Part shown: in pieces, positions 17,239 to 26,908 of the stretch | How positions within the stretch are numbered: the first letter of the stretch is position 1 | How the letters are laid out: each line of letters starts with the position of its first letter | NCBI RefSeq assembly: GCF_019429335.1 | Contig: NZ_JAHYJB010000005.1 | Location: forward strand, 1-64,000 | Length of the DNA: 64,000 bases | Direction of reading: 5' to 3' | From: Sulfurimonas sp. | GTDB lineage: Bacteria > Campylobacterota > Campylobacteria > Campylobacterales > Sulfurimonadaceae | Notes under the pieces: generated by a model | What the model was told of the DNA's origin: nothing | Seen by the model: only the letters and a program-made list of their open reading frames with translations | Databases searched by the model: none | Translations under genes and position numbers: made by a program

Positions 17239-18174
17239 TTGGCAACATATTTAGACTTCGAATACAAAATAAAGTTTATTCAAGAGGATATCATATCTGC
17301 ACAGGTTCGTCACGACGAAGCTGCTGTAGAATCGCTTAAGAGCACTTTAGATAAAGAAGTTTCAAAGATATTTAATAACCTTACCCCTTTTCAACAGCTT
17401 CAATTGGCTCGCCATGTAGACAGACCTTACGCACTAGATTATATTAATCTGATTATGAGAGATAAGTACGAGATACATGGAGACAGACACTTTCGTGATG
17501 ATGCCGCTATCCTATGCTATTTGGGCTATATAGGCGGCGAGAGAGTTATGGTTATCGGAGAGCAAAAAGGTCGCGGAACTAAAAACAAGATAAAAAGAAA
17601 TTTTGGTATGCCACATCCTGAAGGGTACAGAAAAGCTCTTCGTGCCGCTAAACTTGCTGAAAAGTTCAATATACCTCTTCTTATGCTTATTGACACTCCG
17701 GGTGCATATCCGGGCATAGGAGCAGAGGAGAGAAATCAGAGCGAGGCGATAGCCAGAAATCTATTGGAGCTCTCCGATCTTAATACTCCTACAATTTCCA
17801 TAGTAATCGGAGAGGGTGGAAGCGGCGGAGCGCTTGCCATTGGAGTGGCTGATAAGTTGGCGATGATGAGATACTCCGTATTTAGCGTGATATCTCCTGA
17901 GGGGTGTTCTGCAATATTATGGAACGATCCTGCCAAGGCTGAAGCCGCAACAAATGCTATGAAGATTACAAGTAGCGATTTAAAAGAGCTGGGTCTTATA
18001 GATGATATTATTGACGAGCCGCTAATCGGTGCCCACAGAGACAAAGACGGAGCAGCAGCTGCAATAGGCGAGTATTTTTTGAGTGAACTTGCTAAACTTC
18101 GCGAGATGTCAAGTGATGAGAGAATGGAAGCTAGATATAAAAAGCTTACAGGCGTTGGAGCTTTTAGCGAATAG
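17239..18174 (+). CDS. accA: Acetyl-CoA carboxylase carboxyltransferase subunit alpha
   Basis: A 311-residue crotonase-fold subunit that, with AccD, transfers the carboxyl from biotin to acetyl-CoA to make malonyl-CoA. It has the family N-terminal helix pair, then HGDRHFRDD near 78, [32 protein letters not shown] near 118, [17 protein letters not shown] and [12 protein letters not shown] near 195. Start is TTG at 17239 behind AAGGA (17226), giving [11 protein letters not shown]; no in-frame ATG fits the conserved N-terminus. It ends a fatty acid cluster and converges on a minus-strand exonuclease gene. Confidence 0.95.
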   Translation: MATYLDFEYKIKFIQEDIISAQVRHDEAAVESLKSTLDKEVSKIFNNLTPFQQLQLARHVDRPYALDYINLIMRDKYEIHGDRHFRDDAAILCYLGYIGGERVMVIGEQKGRGTKNKIKRNFGMPHPEGYRKALRAAKLAEKFNIPLLMLIDTPGAYPGIGAEERNQSEAIARNLLELSDLNTPTISIVIGEGGSGGALAIGVADKLAMMRYSVFSVISPEGCSAILWNDPAKAEAATNAMKITSSDLKELGLIDDIIDEPLIGAHRDKDGAAAAIGEYFLSELAKLREMSSDERMEARYKKLTGVGAFSE

Positions 18175-18975
18175 TTACCCTTGACTCTCTTGTAGAGGGT
18201 CAAATTTCGGTTTTTTTAGTCTTTTTCCCTCTTTTGAAAACTTAATCAAATCCTCAACCGTTTTTATGTTCTTATCAATATTTGCAAGCGAGAGCTTGAA
18301 AAGCTCATAAGTTGTCATTACATCGCACATCGCTCTATGGTGCACGGCATCTGGATTTAAGTTAAACGAGACATTTAGGTATGAGAGTGCATATCTATAA
18401 GATTCTATAGTCCTCTCTGCCAAAAATAGCGAGCAGAGGCTTCTGTTTAGAAGCGGGGCAAGACCTACTTTTTGCATGCTAAGAGATATAAATCTGTAAT
18501 CAAACTTTACATCGTGCGCAACAAAAACTGTATCTGCTAAAAAGAGCTTAAAATCGTACATAACTGTTTTTAGGTTTGGCGCGTCTTTGGTATCTTCTGC
18601 ACTAATTCCTGTTATTGCTGTAATATGCTGATTTATCTCTTTGCAGTTAACAAGAGATTCAAATCTATCAATGATTATTCCATTTTTAACCTTAACCGCC
18701 GCAATCTCAATTATCTGATGTTTGTCTATTTTTGAGCCGTTTGTCTCAATGTCAACTATGCAAAAAACAGCATCCTCTATTGAGACGAATTTTGTCGCAA
18801 AGTAGTAGTATCCATGTTGCTTGACAATCTCAAGTCCCTGTGAGTGCCAAAGCTGTAGCAAAAAATCCAAGTCTTCGCTTATCTGCTCTTTTAATGTTTT
18901 TAAAGAGAGCCCTTTGGTTGAGAGCTTGTGAATGCTTTTCGCATCTAGAGTAAAATTCGGCTCTAAATTTATCAT
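18175..18975 (-). CDS. DnaQ-family 3'-5' exonuclease
   Basis: A 266-residue protein. Residues 1-65 form an N-terminal region without a recognised motif. From about 70 it is a DEDDh exonuclease: ExoI in FCIVDIETNGSKIDKHQIIEIAAVK (Asp and Glu), ExoII in AHDVKFDYRFI and ExoIII in HHRAMCDVMTTYEL (His and Asp). It could act as a stand-alone proofreading subunit like DnaQ or as a general nuclease. It converges on accA and is three bases downstream of trpF, in one minus-strand unit. Confidence 0.85.
   Translation of the reverse strand: MINLEPNFTLDAKSIHKLSTKGLSLKTLKEQISEDLDFLLQLWHSQGLEIVKQHGYYYFATKFVSIEDAVFCIVDIETNGSKIDKHQIIEIAAVKVKNGIIIDRFESLVNCKEINQHITAITGISAEDTKDAPNLKTVMYDFKLFLADTVFVAHDVKFDYRFISLSMQKVGLAPLLNRSLCSLFLAERTIESYRYALSYLNVSFNLNPDAVHHRAMCDVMTTYELFKLSLANIDKNIKTVEDLIKFSKEGKRLKKPKFDPLQESQG
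18181..18203. terminator. Bidirectional hairpin between accA and the exonuclease gene
   Basis: TTGACTCTC (18181-18189) pairs with GAGGGTCAA (18195-18203), leaving a TTGTA loop. It begins seven bases after the accA stop and lies inside the last codons of the convergent minus-strand gene. A U-rich tail follows only weakly (AAATTTCGGTTTTTTT), so partial termination of accA is likely. Confidence 0.55.
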
Positions 18976-18978
18976 AAA

Positions 18979-19566
18979 CTATTGCTTTGCATTTTTGACA
19001 AATTCTTTCACTTTTTGGGCATCTTTTCTGCCGTGGGAGAGCTCAACTCCGCTGCTGACGTCAACCCCGTAGAAGCCGTATTTTTTAGCGTCCGCTACAT
19101 TTTGCGAATCAAGTCCGCCTGCTAAGATGATTTTGGAGCAGTCAATATTTTTAAACCATTCTAGATTTAGTCTTTTGCCGCTGCCGCCGTACGTTTCACA
19201 ATACGCATCAACAAGTCTGTACTCATCGCTAAATTGCAAAATATCGTTTGCTTCTTTTGCACGTATAACTTTTATATATGGGACAAAAAGCTGTTTATAG
19301 AGGCTTGAAGGCGCTTCAAAATGAATCTGTGCAAGAGTTGCTCCTGCTTCTTGGCAGTAAGAGTTGATAATCTGTGCATCGCTGTTGACAAAAAGAGCAA
19401 CTTTTTCTACAAATGGAGGAAGTCTTTTTATAATGTCTCGAGCCTCTTTAGGGGAGATATATCTAGTGGATTCTTTATAAAAAACAAAGCCAAGCGCATC
19501 TGCACCGGCCTCTATTGCTATCATTGCATCGTCATAAGATGTAATACCGCAAATTTTAGTACGCAT
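18979..19566 (-). CDS. trpF: Phosphoribosylanthranilate isomerase
   Basis: A 195-residue TIM-barrel enzyme that isomerises N-(5'-phosphoribosyl)anthranilate in tryptophan synthesis. The catalytic Cys is in MRTKICGITSYDD at residue 6, and the later phosphate-binding strands read ILAGGLDSQNVADA and GVDVSSGVE, carrying the catalytic Asp. Length is normal. It is not beside other trp genes, which is common in this phylum. Confidence 0.93.
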   Translation of the reverse strand: MRTKICGITSYDDAMIAIEAGADALGFVFYKESTRYISPKEARDIIKRLPPFVEKVALFVNSDAQIINSYCQEAGATLAQIHFEAPSSLYKQLFVPYIKVIRAKEANDILQFSDEYRLVDAYCETYGGSGKRLNLEWFKNIDCSKIILAGGLDSQNVADAKKYGFYGVDVSSGVELSHGRKDAQKVKEFVKNAKQ

Positions 19567-19582
19567 TATCTATTATCCGTCC

Positions 19583-19606
19583 GACAAAGGAAGTGATTCC
19601 TTTGTC
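19583..19606. repeat. Palindromic repeat, family 2, copy a
   Basis: Perfect 10-base arms GACAAAGGAA (19583-19592) and TTCCTTTGTC (19597-19606) with a GTGA loop lie in the 89-base gap between rpe and trpF. A related palindrome occurs at 61336-61360 in the murI-rho gap. Confidence 0.75.
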
Positions 19607-19655
19607 TTCGCTTGGGCAGCACGGGTCACTGAAGCTTCATGCTTCGCATAAGAAA

Positions 19656-20297
19656 TCATATCTGTAAACTCTCTATCGCTTCTTTTTTGTTTGTGTGGTT
19701 AAATACATAGCTTCCTGCAACAACGATATCTACGCCTGCATCTTTTAACAGACGTACATTTTTATCTGTTACTCCGCCGTCAACCTCTATGAGGCAGTTA
19801 GGGTTAATTTTGTCTCTCATAGCGCTTAGTTTTTTTGCTTTTGGCAAAACAGTCTCGATAAAACTTTGACCTCCAAAACCAGGGTTTACGCTCATCAGCA
19901 AAACCATATCCAAATCTCCAAGCAGATACTCAATGGATTCGGGCGGAGTGTGCGGATTTAGAACGATGGCAGGCTTGATGCCGAGCGAGCGAATCTTCTG
20001 GATAAGCCTGTGAGGATGTTTCTCCTCCTCTATGTGAAAAGAGATATATTCAGGTTCTAGAGGTGCAAAAAGGTCTACAAAAAAAGTGTTGTTCTCAACC
20101 ATAAGATGAATATCCAGCGGCTTTGTTGCAGCAGAAGCGATAGCCGATACTACTACGGGCCCTATAGTTAGGTTTGGTACAAAATGACCATCCATAACAT
20201 CTACATGTACAAAATCGCATCCAGCCTCGCAAATAGCCTCTACGTCCCTTTTTAGATTGCCAAAATCTGCAGATAAAACACTGGGCGCCACTTTCAT
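19656..20297 (-). CDS. rpe: Ribulose-phosphate 3-epimerase
   Basis: A 213-residue TIM-barrel metalloenzyme interconverting ribulose 5-phosphate and xylulose 5-phosphate (pentose phosphate pathway, and CO2-fixing cycles where present). Motifs: VAPSVLSADFGNL at the N-terminus, HVDVMDGHFVPNLTIGP near 32 (metal ligands His and Asp), HLMVENN near 65, MSVNPGFGGQSFIE near 137, and EVDGGVTDKN near 170 with the second catalytic Asp. Length and start fit the family. Upstream, 20298-20378 holds no gene. Confidence 0.95.
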   Translation of the reverse strand: MKVAPSVLSADFGNLKRDVEAICEAGCDFVHVDVMDGHFVPNLTIGPVVVSAIASAATKPLDIHLMVENNTFFVDLFAPLEPEYISFHIEEEKHPHRLIQKIRSLGIKPAIVLNPHTPPESIEYLLGDLDMVLLMSVNPGFGGQSFIETVLPKAKKLSAMRDKINPNCLIEVDGGVTDKNVRLLKDAGVDIVVAGSYVFNHTNKKEAIESLQI

Positions 20298-20378
20298 TAC
20301 TGTTCCTTTTTTTATTGATGTTGCACGCTAAAACGAACGCATCAATTTTGGTTGCGAAATTCTACAATTTTGTAGCTT

Positions 20379-21773
20379 TTATCTTGTTAAGAAAAATAGA
20401 AATTTATCGTTATTAAAGAGCAGGTCGACTTGAACGCCCCTTCTGTTTTCTACAACTTGAAGCAGGCTGTCGACGTCTTGGTAGGTTCTAGGGAGAGTAA
20501 TGTTTACATGTACTCCCTCATCTGCAAGCAGAGTCTTAATCTTTCCGCCCACTATATTTACAAGCTCTGCAAGCGAGTCTAGGATAAGTTCCATATCATC
20601 AGTGTCTTCACCGATTAGCAGTTCACACGCTTTCTTGGCGATAGTTGATGGAAAAATAAGAATAACCATACCGTCTATATCACCGAAATAGCCTATCGAG
20701 CTTGCAATTTTTTCGCTTTTGTTCTCAATAATGAGATTGTGAACACTTACTGCCTCTTTTGTCGCTCTGGCATTTGTCATCATCTCTAGGGTAACAACGG
20801 TTGCGTCTATAAATTTAGGAAGCTCAAGCACAGTCTCTTTGTTTAAAACTCTTTTGTTTTTTACATTTGAAGCACTGCTTGCGCCGAGCTCTTTTAATAG
20901 ATCTTTGTTTTGAAGTATGTCATCCATCTGGGCATAAAAAAGTATTCCCGCATCCTCCATCGTCTCTCTAAATATCTGGGGAGTTTTGTCAAATTTTATT
21001 CCGACAAAACATATTGTTGCGTTGTACTCTGCCGCAGAACTTGCAAGTTTTGAGAAAAAATTCAGAGCATGCACGTTCATGCTGATAACTTTGTATGCAT
21101 CAAATATAAAAAGCCTAAAACCGACATTTAAAGAGTTGTTGTGATATTCGATATTAAACATATTGCTAATCTCAACATCTAAAAATGACGAGACAGTGTA
21201 TATCACTGCATTTCCTGTTACTCTGGTTGCGACCTTTTCTCCCATTTGTCCCAAAAAGGTAGCATCTACTATATAGTCGTAGGCCTCTTTTTTCTCTTTT
21301 TTTATATTGAACTCTTCAAGAGATTGCGCAATAATTGGATTGTGCCCGCCGTCATGCAGCTCTATTGCTATTGCGGAACGCTGTGATTTGTCGCTGCTGT
21401 AAACGAGTATGTTTTTATTTAGATTTTTAAAGCTTGAGGAGAAGAGGTAGGCGATATCGAGTGTTTTAAAGAGCGAAAAGTTAAGTTCGTTCTGAAAAAA
21501 TCTTTTTATAGCGTCATATTTTTTAGCGTCATAGTCGCAAAATCCAACAGTAGCATGATTTTTTTTACGAATTTTCATAAAAAGTTTTATAAAGACATCC
21601 AAGCCGTTGCGGTTAAAAAAAACAACTTTTTTAAGCGAAACCAGAATCATGTCCGCTTTTAAATTTGTTGCAGCTTCGATATCTTCAATGCTCATAAAAG
21701 CGCTTGAACTGTTACCGTCTAAAAAGCCCTGCGGTGAAAAAACGGCTATTCCATTTTTAACCACGGCTTTCAT
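20379..21773 (-). CDS. STAS-like N-terminus with CheX-like C-terminal domain; unassigned signalling protein
   Basis: A 464-residue soluble protein. Residues 1-105 look like a STAS (anti-sigma antagonist) domain, including KADMILVSLKKVVFFNRNGLDVFIKLF. A middle part (about 115-310) with alternating strands and helices has no motif I recognise, though its layout is receiver- or STAS-like. The last 150 residues resemble the CheX/CheC chemotaxis phosphatase fold: the helix DMELILDSLAELVNIVGGKIKTLL carries the E..N pattern used to dephosphorylate CheY~P. The start overlaps the stop of the HDOD gene by four bases, so the two are co-translated. No CheA, CheW or CheY gene is nearby. Confidence 0.65.
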   Translation of the reverse strand: MKAVVKNGIAVFSPQGFLDGNSSSAFMSIEDIEAATNLKADMILVSLKKVVFFNRNGLDVFIKLFMKIRKKNHATVGFCDYDAKKYDAIKRFFQNELNFSLFKTLDIAYLFSSSFKNLNKNILVYSSDKSQRSAIAIELHDGGHNPIIAQSLEEFNIKKEKKEAYDYIVDATFLGQMGEKVATRVTGNAVIYTVSSFLDVEISNMFNIEYHNNSLNVGFRLFIFDAYKVISMNVHALNFFSKLASSAAEYNATICFVGIKFDKTPQIFRETMEDAGILFYAQMDDILQNKDLLKELGASSASNVKNKRVLNKETVLELPKFIDATVVTLEMMTNARATKEAVSVHNLIIENKSEKIASSIGYFGDIDGMVILIFPSTIAKKACELLIGEDTDDMELILDSLAELVNIVGGKIKTLLADEGVHVNITLPRTYQDVDSLLQVVENRRGVQVDLLFNNDKFLFFLTR

Positions 21774-22567
21774 TTAATCTCCATCAGTGCCACAAAATCC
21801 TCATATATGTCGCCGACATAATCGATTTGAAAATCAACAAAGTCGTTTAATCCAGCTTTTATAAATTCAGGCTGTGAAAGCTCATAAAAAAGCAGAAGAT
21901 GCATCCATTTTCCGAGGTTATTGATGCTCTCCTCATCAGATGGGTTCACTCCGGATGCCGCTTGTACTATTTTTGATATTTTTTCATCCATTTCCCATTT
22001 CCCTGCTATTTGAGAGCAAATATCAAAAAGACTCACTCCGCAGAGGCGTACAAGAATTGTGTTGTAGTCAAGCGCTTTTGTGCCTCTTAGTAGATTTACA
22101 TCCTCTTTTCTTTCGCTAAAAAGAGCTTCTGTAATGATTATGCTCGCAGGTAATAGAGCGATAGCCGCATATGTGTTTTTGTCGTCGATGCCCAAATGTT
22201 TGAGAACGCGTTCCCATTTTTTAGAAATATTGGCTTGAAAATCATGAAACGACCTTGCATTTAGATGGAACAGGGTCCAATTTTTAGGGCTGAGAAGAGT
22301 TATCATGTAGTTGTATACAGTCTGTTGTGAAAGAGATACGCCAAGGATGCCAAATATCTGAGATATGTCGCTTACCTCATTGGCAAATCCGTAGATGGGT
22401 CTATTTACTATCCCTTTAAGGTATGACTTTAGTGCCAAATCACATTCTGCGACTTTTGCAGCTTTTGTTAGCTCCCCCTCATTTAAGAGTCTTATGGTCT
22501 CATTTAACACTTTAGGTGATGGCGGTATCTTCTCTATAAAGCTATCTATTTTCTCTCTTGTTATCAT
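21770..22567 (-). CDS. HDOD-domain protein
   Basis: A 265-residue protein whose first 200 residues fit the HDOD domain, a catalytically dead relative of HD phosphohydrolases: it begins with the typical IPPSPKVLNETIRLLNEGE and contains SQIFGILGVSLSQQTVYNYMI. The HD metal ligands are absent, as expected. HDOD proteins are found in two-component and c-di-GMP signalling. It is the first gene of a two-gene operon with the STAS-CheX protein and is divergent from rpmB. Confidence 0.75.
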   Translation of the reverse strand: MITREKIDSFIEKIPPSPKVLNETIRLLNEGELTKAAKVAECDLALKSYLKGIVNRPIYGFANEVSDISQIFGILGVSLSQQTVYNYMITLLSPKNWTLFHLNARSFHDFQANISKKWERVLKHLGIDDKNTYAAIALLPASIIITEALFSERKEDVNLLRGTKALDYNTILVRLCGVSLFDICSQIAGKWEMDEKISKIVQAASGVNPSDEESINNLGKWMHLLLFYELSQPEFIKAGLNDFVDFQIDYVGDIYEDFVALMEIK

Positions 22568-22676
22568 ATTCTCTGCATATTCTTGAATTTTGTTTTATTC
22601 TACCTGCATATCCATAAAAGAAATATTAAGGGGAATTTTTGAATTTACCTTAAGCAGAAGTTTTGTTTAGGCTTGA

Positions 22677-22682
22677 TATAAT
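22677..22682 (+). promoter_or_regulatory. -10 box of rpmB
   Basis: TATAAT, part of GCTTGATATAATTC, lies 35 bases before the rpmB ATG with a T-rich stretch in place of a -35 box, as in many Campylobacterota promoters. Confidence 0.6.
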
Positions 22683-22717
22683 TCGCAACTTTAAAACCTA
22701 ATATAAGGAACCTAATC

Positions 22718-22906
22718 ATGGCAAGAAGATGTGCTATTAGCGGCAAGGGCCCGATGAGTGGAAACAATGTTTCACACGCAAAGAACAGAACAAAGCGTCG
22801 TTTTTTATTAAATCTTAGAACAGTTCGTATAACTTTGGATGACGGCACTACCCAAAAGATTAAAATCTCTGCAAAAGAGTTGCGTACACTTAAGAAAAAT
22901 TCTTAA
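22718..22906 (+). CDS. rpmB: 50S ribosomal protein L28
   Basis: A 62-residue basic protein beginning [19 protein letters not shown], followed by [11 protein letters not shown] and [12 protein letters not shown], the L28 pattern. It lacks a four-cysteine zinc site and is the usual short bacterial form. AAGGAA precedes the ATG. The channel gene begins 18 bases after its stop. Confidence 0.96.
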   Translation: MARRCAISGKGPMSGNNVSHAKNRTKRRFLLNLRTVRITLDDGTTQKIKISAKELRTLKKNS

Positions 22907-22924
22907 GTCTAACAGGACGCAAGC

Positions 22925-24061
22925 TTGAATCTCTTAGAGAAGATTCGAAAATTTCTACATTGGGAGACATCTCCCAAACCCGCAATCACCCTCAATGATG
23001 AGTTATACGCTCAGTTATTACCATTTAGAACACCTCTTATTCTTGTTCAAATATGCATGCTTATTGGTACTTTGGGCTACATATACATAGAAGATTACAC
23101 TATTATGGATGCGATTTTCCAATCCGGATATACATTTACTACGGTTGGATTCGGCGCCTTAAAAGAGGGTGAATTTTCAGCGGCAGGGCAGATATTTACG
23201 GTAACTCTTATTATTTTAGGTTTTACCGTTTTTACTATAGCAATCGGTATTGTTGTAGATGTTGTAAATAAGGGCAGATTATCTAGAATATTAAAGGAGC
23301 GAAGAATGTTATACGCTATTGCAAGGCTTAAGAAGCATTTTGTCGTCTGTTATCATAATGATTACACTCTTGAAGTCACTAAACAGTTAAGAGAGAATCA
23401 TATACCGTTTGTTGTAGTTGACCCAAGAGAAGAGATACATCAGTGGGCGATTGAACATAACTACACAACGTATCTAAAAGCAGAGCCGCATGCCGAGCTT
23501 ACGATGCTTAAATCACATCTCGCTTCAGCAAAAGGGCTTATAACTATGTCGAGTTCAATGTCTGATAACATTGCTCTTATCGCTTCAGTCAGACTCTTTG
23601 AAAAAGAGCATTTTTTGCCAAGACCTTATTACATTATCTCATCGGCAGAGAGTGTCAGTGATGTTGAAAAGCTCAAAAAACTCGGAGCAGACACGGTTGT
23701 TTCTCCTACAAAGCTAACCGCCCAAAGAGTTACTGCCATGGCAGCGCGTCCTGATATGGAGAACTTGCTTGAAGAGTTTTTATACAAGAGCGACAACCCT
23801 CTTGATATGGAAGAGATTGAAGTGCCAAAATACAGCTGGGCAGTTCTTAAAAAGCTAAGAGAGACGCACATCAGAGAGATGACAAATACTTCGGTAGTCG
23901 GTATTACCAAAAAAGACGGAAAATTTTTATCGATGCCAAAGGGTGACGTTCTTATTACCAGCGAGTGCAAGCTGCTTCTAATCGGAACTCAAAAAGATAT
24001 AAACATAACAAAAGAGTTAATAAGAAAAAGAGATAAGCCAAGGGAGTTTAAATTTGTATAA
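22925..24061 (+). CDS. K+ channel with TVGFG filter and RCK (TrkA-N/TrkA-C) domains
   Basis: A 378-residue inner membrane channel. Two transmembrane helices (about 38-57 and 95-120) flank a pore helix and selectivity filter TTVGFGAL near residue 77. The cytoplasmic part has an RCK/TrkA-N domain starting [18 protein letters not shown] near 140 and a TrkA-C-like end ([17 protein letters not shown]). TVGFG in place of TVGYG is known from the Helicobacter pylori channel HpKchA, which this resembles in plan. The start is TTG at 22925. The 3' end overlaps argJ by eight bases. Confidence 0.9.
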   Translation: MNLLEKIRKFLHWETSPKPAITLNDELYAQLLPFRTPLILVQICMLIGTLGYIYIEDYTIMDAIFQSGYTFTTVGFGALKEGEFSAAGQIFTVTLIILGFTVFTIAIGIVVDVVNKGRLSRILKERRMLYAIARLKKHFVVCYHNDYTLEVTKQLRENHIPFVVVDPREEIHQWAIEHNYTTYLKAEPHAELTMLKSHLASAKGLITMSSSMSDNIALIASVRLFEKEHFLPRPYYIISSAESVSDVEKLKKLGADTVVSPTKLTAQRVTAMAARPDMENLLEEFLYKSDNPLDMEEIEVPKYSWAVLKKLRETHIREMTNTSVVGITKKDGKFLSMPKGDVLITSECKLLLIGTQKDINITKELIRKRDKPREFKFV

Positions 24062-25232
24062 TATAATCTATTCAAGCGGCGGAGTTTGCGCAAGTGAAGG
24101 TTTTTTTGCCGATGGCGTAAGTGCCGGTCTTAAAAAAGACAATGCTAAAGATATGGCGTTTATATATTGTGAAGATGAGTGCGAAGTAGCCTCTGTGTTC
24201 ACGACAAACAAGATGTTTGCGGCTCCTATAAAGCATTTTCGTTCAATGGGTGATTTTAAAACAAACTTTATAGTTATTAATTCAAAAAATGCAAATGCAA
24301 TGACAGGGCAAGCAGGAGTTGAGGATATAAAAGAGGTTCTCTCGAACTGCCCATCAGCCGTTAAAAACCCGATTATGAGCTCAACGGGCGTAATAGGCGT
24401 CAGACTTCCAAAAGCTAAAATCATTGAGGGTATGAAGCTTTTTGATTTAACAAAAAGAGACTCTGCGAGCGCATCTAAAGCTATCATGACAACCGACACA
24501 TTTGCAAAAGAGATAGCATTTAAGGTTAAGCTTGATGACGGCAGCAGCTTTAATATCGGAGCGATAGCAAAAGGTGCCGGGATGATAAATCCTGCGATGG
24601 CTACTATGCTTTGCTTTATTACAACTGATGCAAAAGTTACAAGCAAAGAGATGCAAGAGGCACTTGATGAAGTTAAAACAACAACATTTAATGCCATAAG
24701 CGTGGACGGTGACACTTCTACAAACGATACTGTTTTGATTTTAGCAAATGGCAGAAGCGGAGCTTACGAGAAAGAGGCATTTAAAGAGGCACTTTTTAAA
24801 GTAATGCACTTTTTAGCACTCGAGATGGTAAGAGACGGCGAGGGCGCTACAAAACTGGTGACATACAAAATAACAGGCGCAAAAGATGATAGAGAAGCCG
24901 AGATTGCCGCAAAAATGCTCTCTGATTCGCTTTTAGTAAAAACAGCACTATTTGGTGAAGACCCCAACTGGGGAAGAATCGCCTCAACGATAGGAGCCAG
25001 CGGAGTAGAAGCCTATGAAGAGAAACTTAAAATCTCATTTGACAATTTGTGTGTTTATGACAGAGGTGAGATACTCTTTGACGCAGAGATGGAGAAGAGG
25101 TGCGCAGTTGTTATGCAGCACCAAAAGTTTACTATCTCGTGTGATTTAGGCATAGGCAAAGGAAGCTTCAAAGCGTACGGATGTGACTTGGGACACGAAT
25201 ACGTCAAGATAAACGCGGACTATAGAACTTAA
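24054..25232 (+). CDS. argJ: Bifunctional glutamate N-acetyltransferase / amino-acid acetyltransferase
   Basis: A 392-residue Ntn-like enzyme of the cyclic arginine pathway that moves acetyl from N-acetylornithine to glutamate. The precursor self-cleaves before the Thr in [16 protein letters not shown] near residue 182-197 (A-T-M-L), giving alpha and beta chains. Other motifs are [21 protein letters not shown] near 105, [11 protein letters not shown] near 220 and GEDPNWGRI near 302. Start is TTG at 24054, overlapping the channel gene. It is separated by 21 bases from the convergent hip locus. Confidence 0.94.
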   Translation: MYNIIYSSGGVCASEGFFADGVSAGLKKDNAKDMAFIYCEDECEVASVFTTNKMFAAPIKHFRSMGDFKTNFIVINSKNANAMTGQAGVEDIKEVLSNCPSAVKNPIMSSTGVIGVRLPKAKIIEGMKLFDLTKRDSASASKAIMTTDTFAKEIAFKVKLDDGSSFNIGAIAKGAGMINPAMATMLCFITTDAKVTSKEMQEALDEVKTTTFNAISVDGDTSTNDTVLILANGRSGAYEKEAFKEALFKVMHFLALEMVRDGEGATKLVTYKITGAKDDREAEIAAKMLSDSLLVKTALFGEDPNWGRIASTIGASGVEAYEEKLKISFDNLCVYDRGEILFDAEMEKRCAVVMQHQKFTISCDLGIGKGSFKAYGCDLGHEYVKINADYRT

Positions 25233-25253
25233 ATGTCATTTACAAGAACAAAA

Positions 25254-26310
25254 TCACAAATATTTTTTAATTGTATCTTGTGCAAAACTTCTAAAAGGAT
25301 AAGCATCGATATAATAAAATAGGCACTTATTCAATCTAGTCTCGTAGTTCTCTTTATAGGAATTTTTTGCTTTGTTGCTCATGTAAGACCTGTCTATTAA
25401 GTCATGTACTTGTTTCTGACTCATAAGAATATCTTTGTATATTTTCTCTAATCTTCTTGGTTTTATCCCAATCATTTTAGCAAAGAGTTCAAAATCTTCT
25501 AATGTATAATAACCCATTGCCCCAAAAGCCTTTGTTCATGCTCTTTAAATAGCTCAAGTCCCATAGTAGCGTCTTCTTTTGGTAAATGATATTTTGTGTA
25601 GAGAATATCATAGTTTGGAGAGAGTGAATAATCAGCTCTGTCTACATCTCGAATTATTGAAAAGTTTTTCAAATGAGCATCTGCATTTCCAACAAGATAG
25701 TTAAGTACAACTCTTTTATAAAAGTCTTCAAGTGCGGGGATATAAGCAGCTATAACCTCTTTGATTTTTAATGCACACTCTTCATAGCTAGATTCATATT
25801 TATACGCTTTTGAATGATTTTCCGAGGTATATTCAAGTACAGATGCAAAATCTTCCTGATCTACCTTTACAATTTTTTTTCTGAACCATTAAGAGAGTAA
25901 TCAAACCTTTTAGTTATATACGCAAGTTCTCCATCACTAAGTTCAATAAGAGCGTTATGCGCTGTTTTTATTTTAAATATCTGAGATGATATCTGCATAC
26001 TTAGATGTTCGTTTTGTACAATGTCTTCTAAGTTTACTGTATTGTCATGATCTCTTGGTATAGGCTTTAAGATATACATTCCATCCTTATTTGTAGGCAC
26101 AAGTTCGTTACTGTCGTTTAATTTTAGTGATATTTTGTCTTGTACACCGGAGATAGACATTTTTTCAGACATTTCACCTCTGATTCTATAAAATTCCGTT
26201 TTGTCAAAGTTTAAAGGTTTCACACTCTTGCCATCAAAAAGGTTACTTTTGCATTTTGGGCAATAATACAAGCCTTTATCTATATCTTTTAAACAGCCGT
26301 AACATCTCAT
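25254..26310 (-). pseudogene. hipT: HipT/HipA-family kinase toxin, interrupted by two single-base changes
   Basis: Read continuously this is a HipA-type Ser/Thr kinase. It has an N-terminal zinc-ribbon-like part (CYGC..CPKC), the ATP-loop region SGVQDKISLKL, AYITKRFDY, the catalytic block NADAHLKNF and the DILYT metal-binding stretch. The frame breaks twice: after NGSEKK, at an A8 run (25873-25880 on the plus strand), and near 25534-25537, where one extra A would give HETKAFGAMGYY. Restoring one base at each gives exactly 353 codons, so two one-base losses explain it. Without them only a 147-residue N-terminal piece and an 87-residue C-terminal piece are readable. The kinase core without the N-subdomain-1 matches HipT of three-gene HipBST systems. 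Confidence 0.75.
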
Positions 26311-26632
26311 TTATGCCTCCTCAACGGTAATTGCACCGATTGTATTCTCTTGTGTCGTCTTCAATAGTCTTGTAAAATTATCATCCTCATCAATCTTTAA
26401 TTCCCGACACTGCATTGATTTTAGATTTCCTTCTGAAAGCAGATTAAAGAAGAATGGAAATAGTATTTTAGATACAAACGGCTCTTTTTTTTAAGGGCAA
26501 ATTTACTGAGATTGCACTTGGATTTTCAGACTGAAGATAATCTTCATAATAAAAAAATCCATATACTCCTCTATCATTTTTACTTAGCTCGCCAATAGGA
26601 ACTTTATTTTTATACACTATACCTTTTTGCAT
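26311..26632 (-). pseudogene. hipS: HipS-like (HipA N-subdomain-1) protein, one frameshift
   Basis: Starts ATG at 26632, five bases after the hipB stop, and ends TAA immediately before the hipT ATG. The first part (MQKGIVYKNKVPIGELSKND, about 50 residues to LPLKK) and the last part (EPFVSKILFPFFFNLL onward, then NTIGAITVEEA) are in different frames, meeting at an A8 run (26485-26492 on the plus strand). Removing one A gives 106 residues plus stop. This is the small domain fused to the kinase in HipA but separate as HipS in HipBST, where HipS is reported as the antitoxin. As written, a 54-residue truncated product is expected. Confidence 0.7.
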
Positions 26633-26637
26633 CTATA

Positions 26638-26850
26638 CTACCCTTTTATTTTGACTTTTACTACTAACTCTAAACCCAAAACTTCAAGAATTTTCTCTAG
26701 TTTATCTATGGAAATATTGGCTTTACCTTGCTCAAGATTAGATAGAGCCGTTGAGCCAATCTCGGCATAGTCTTGAAGGTCAGCTTGAGCAATTTTTAAC
26801 TCTTTTCTTCTGCTTTTGATTGCTGAGCCGATTAAAGATTTTAAATTCAT
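26638..26850 (-). CDS. hipB: HipB-type helix-turn-helix regulator
   Basis: A 70-residue XRE-family protein: IGSAIKSRRKELKIAQADLQDYAEIGSTALSNLEQGKANISIDKL is a complete HTH domain (described by its ends: residues 7-50), followed by the short HipB tail LEVLGLELVVKVKI that forms the dimer beta strand. It is first in the hipB-hipS-hipT order, intact, with GAGGAAAT before ATG. It probably represses the locus by binding the palindrome at 26871-26890. Confidence 0.88.
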   Translation of the reverse strand: MNLKSLIGSAIKSRRKELKIAQADLQDYAEIGSTALSNLEQGKANISIDKLEKILEVLGLELVVKVKIKG

Positions 26851-26870
26851 TGAAATTTCCTCAAAAAAAT

Positions 26871-26890
26871 ATTTACATTATATAGTAAAT
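26871..26890 (-). promoter_or_regulatory. Candidate HipB operator overlapping the -10 box
   Basis: Inverted repeat ATTTAC (26871-26876) and GTAAAT (26885-26890) spaced by eight bases. Read on the minus strand, the spacer contains TATAAT, so a repressor bound here would block the hip promoter. It is 20 bases before the hipB ATG. Confidence 0.6.
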
Positions 26891-26908
26891 TATATGAATA
26901 TTATGCAA

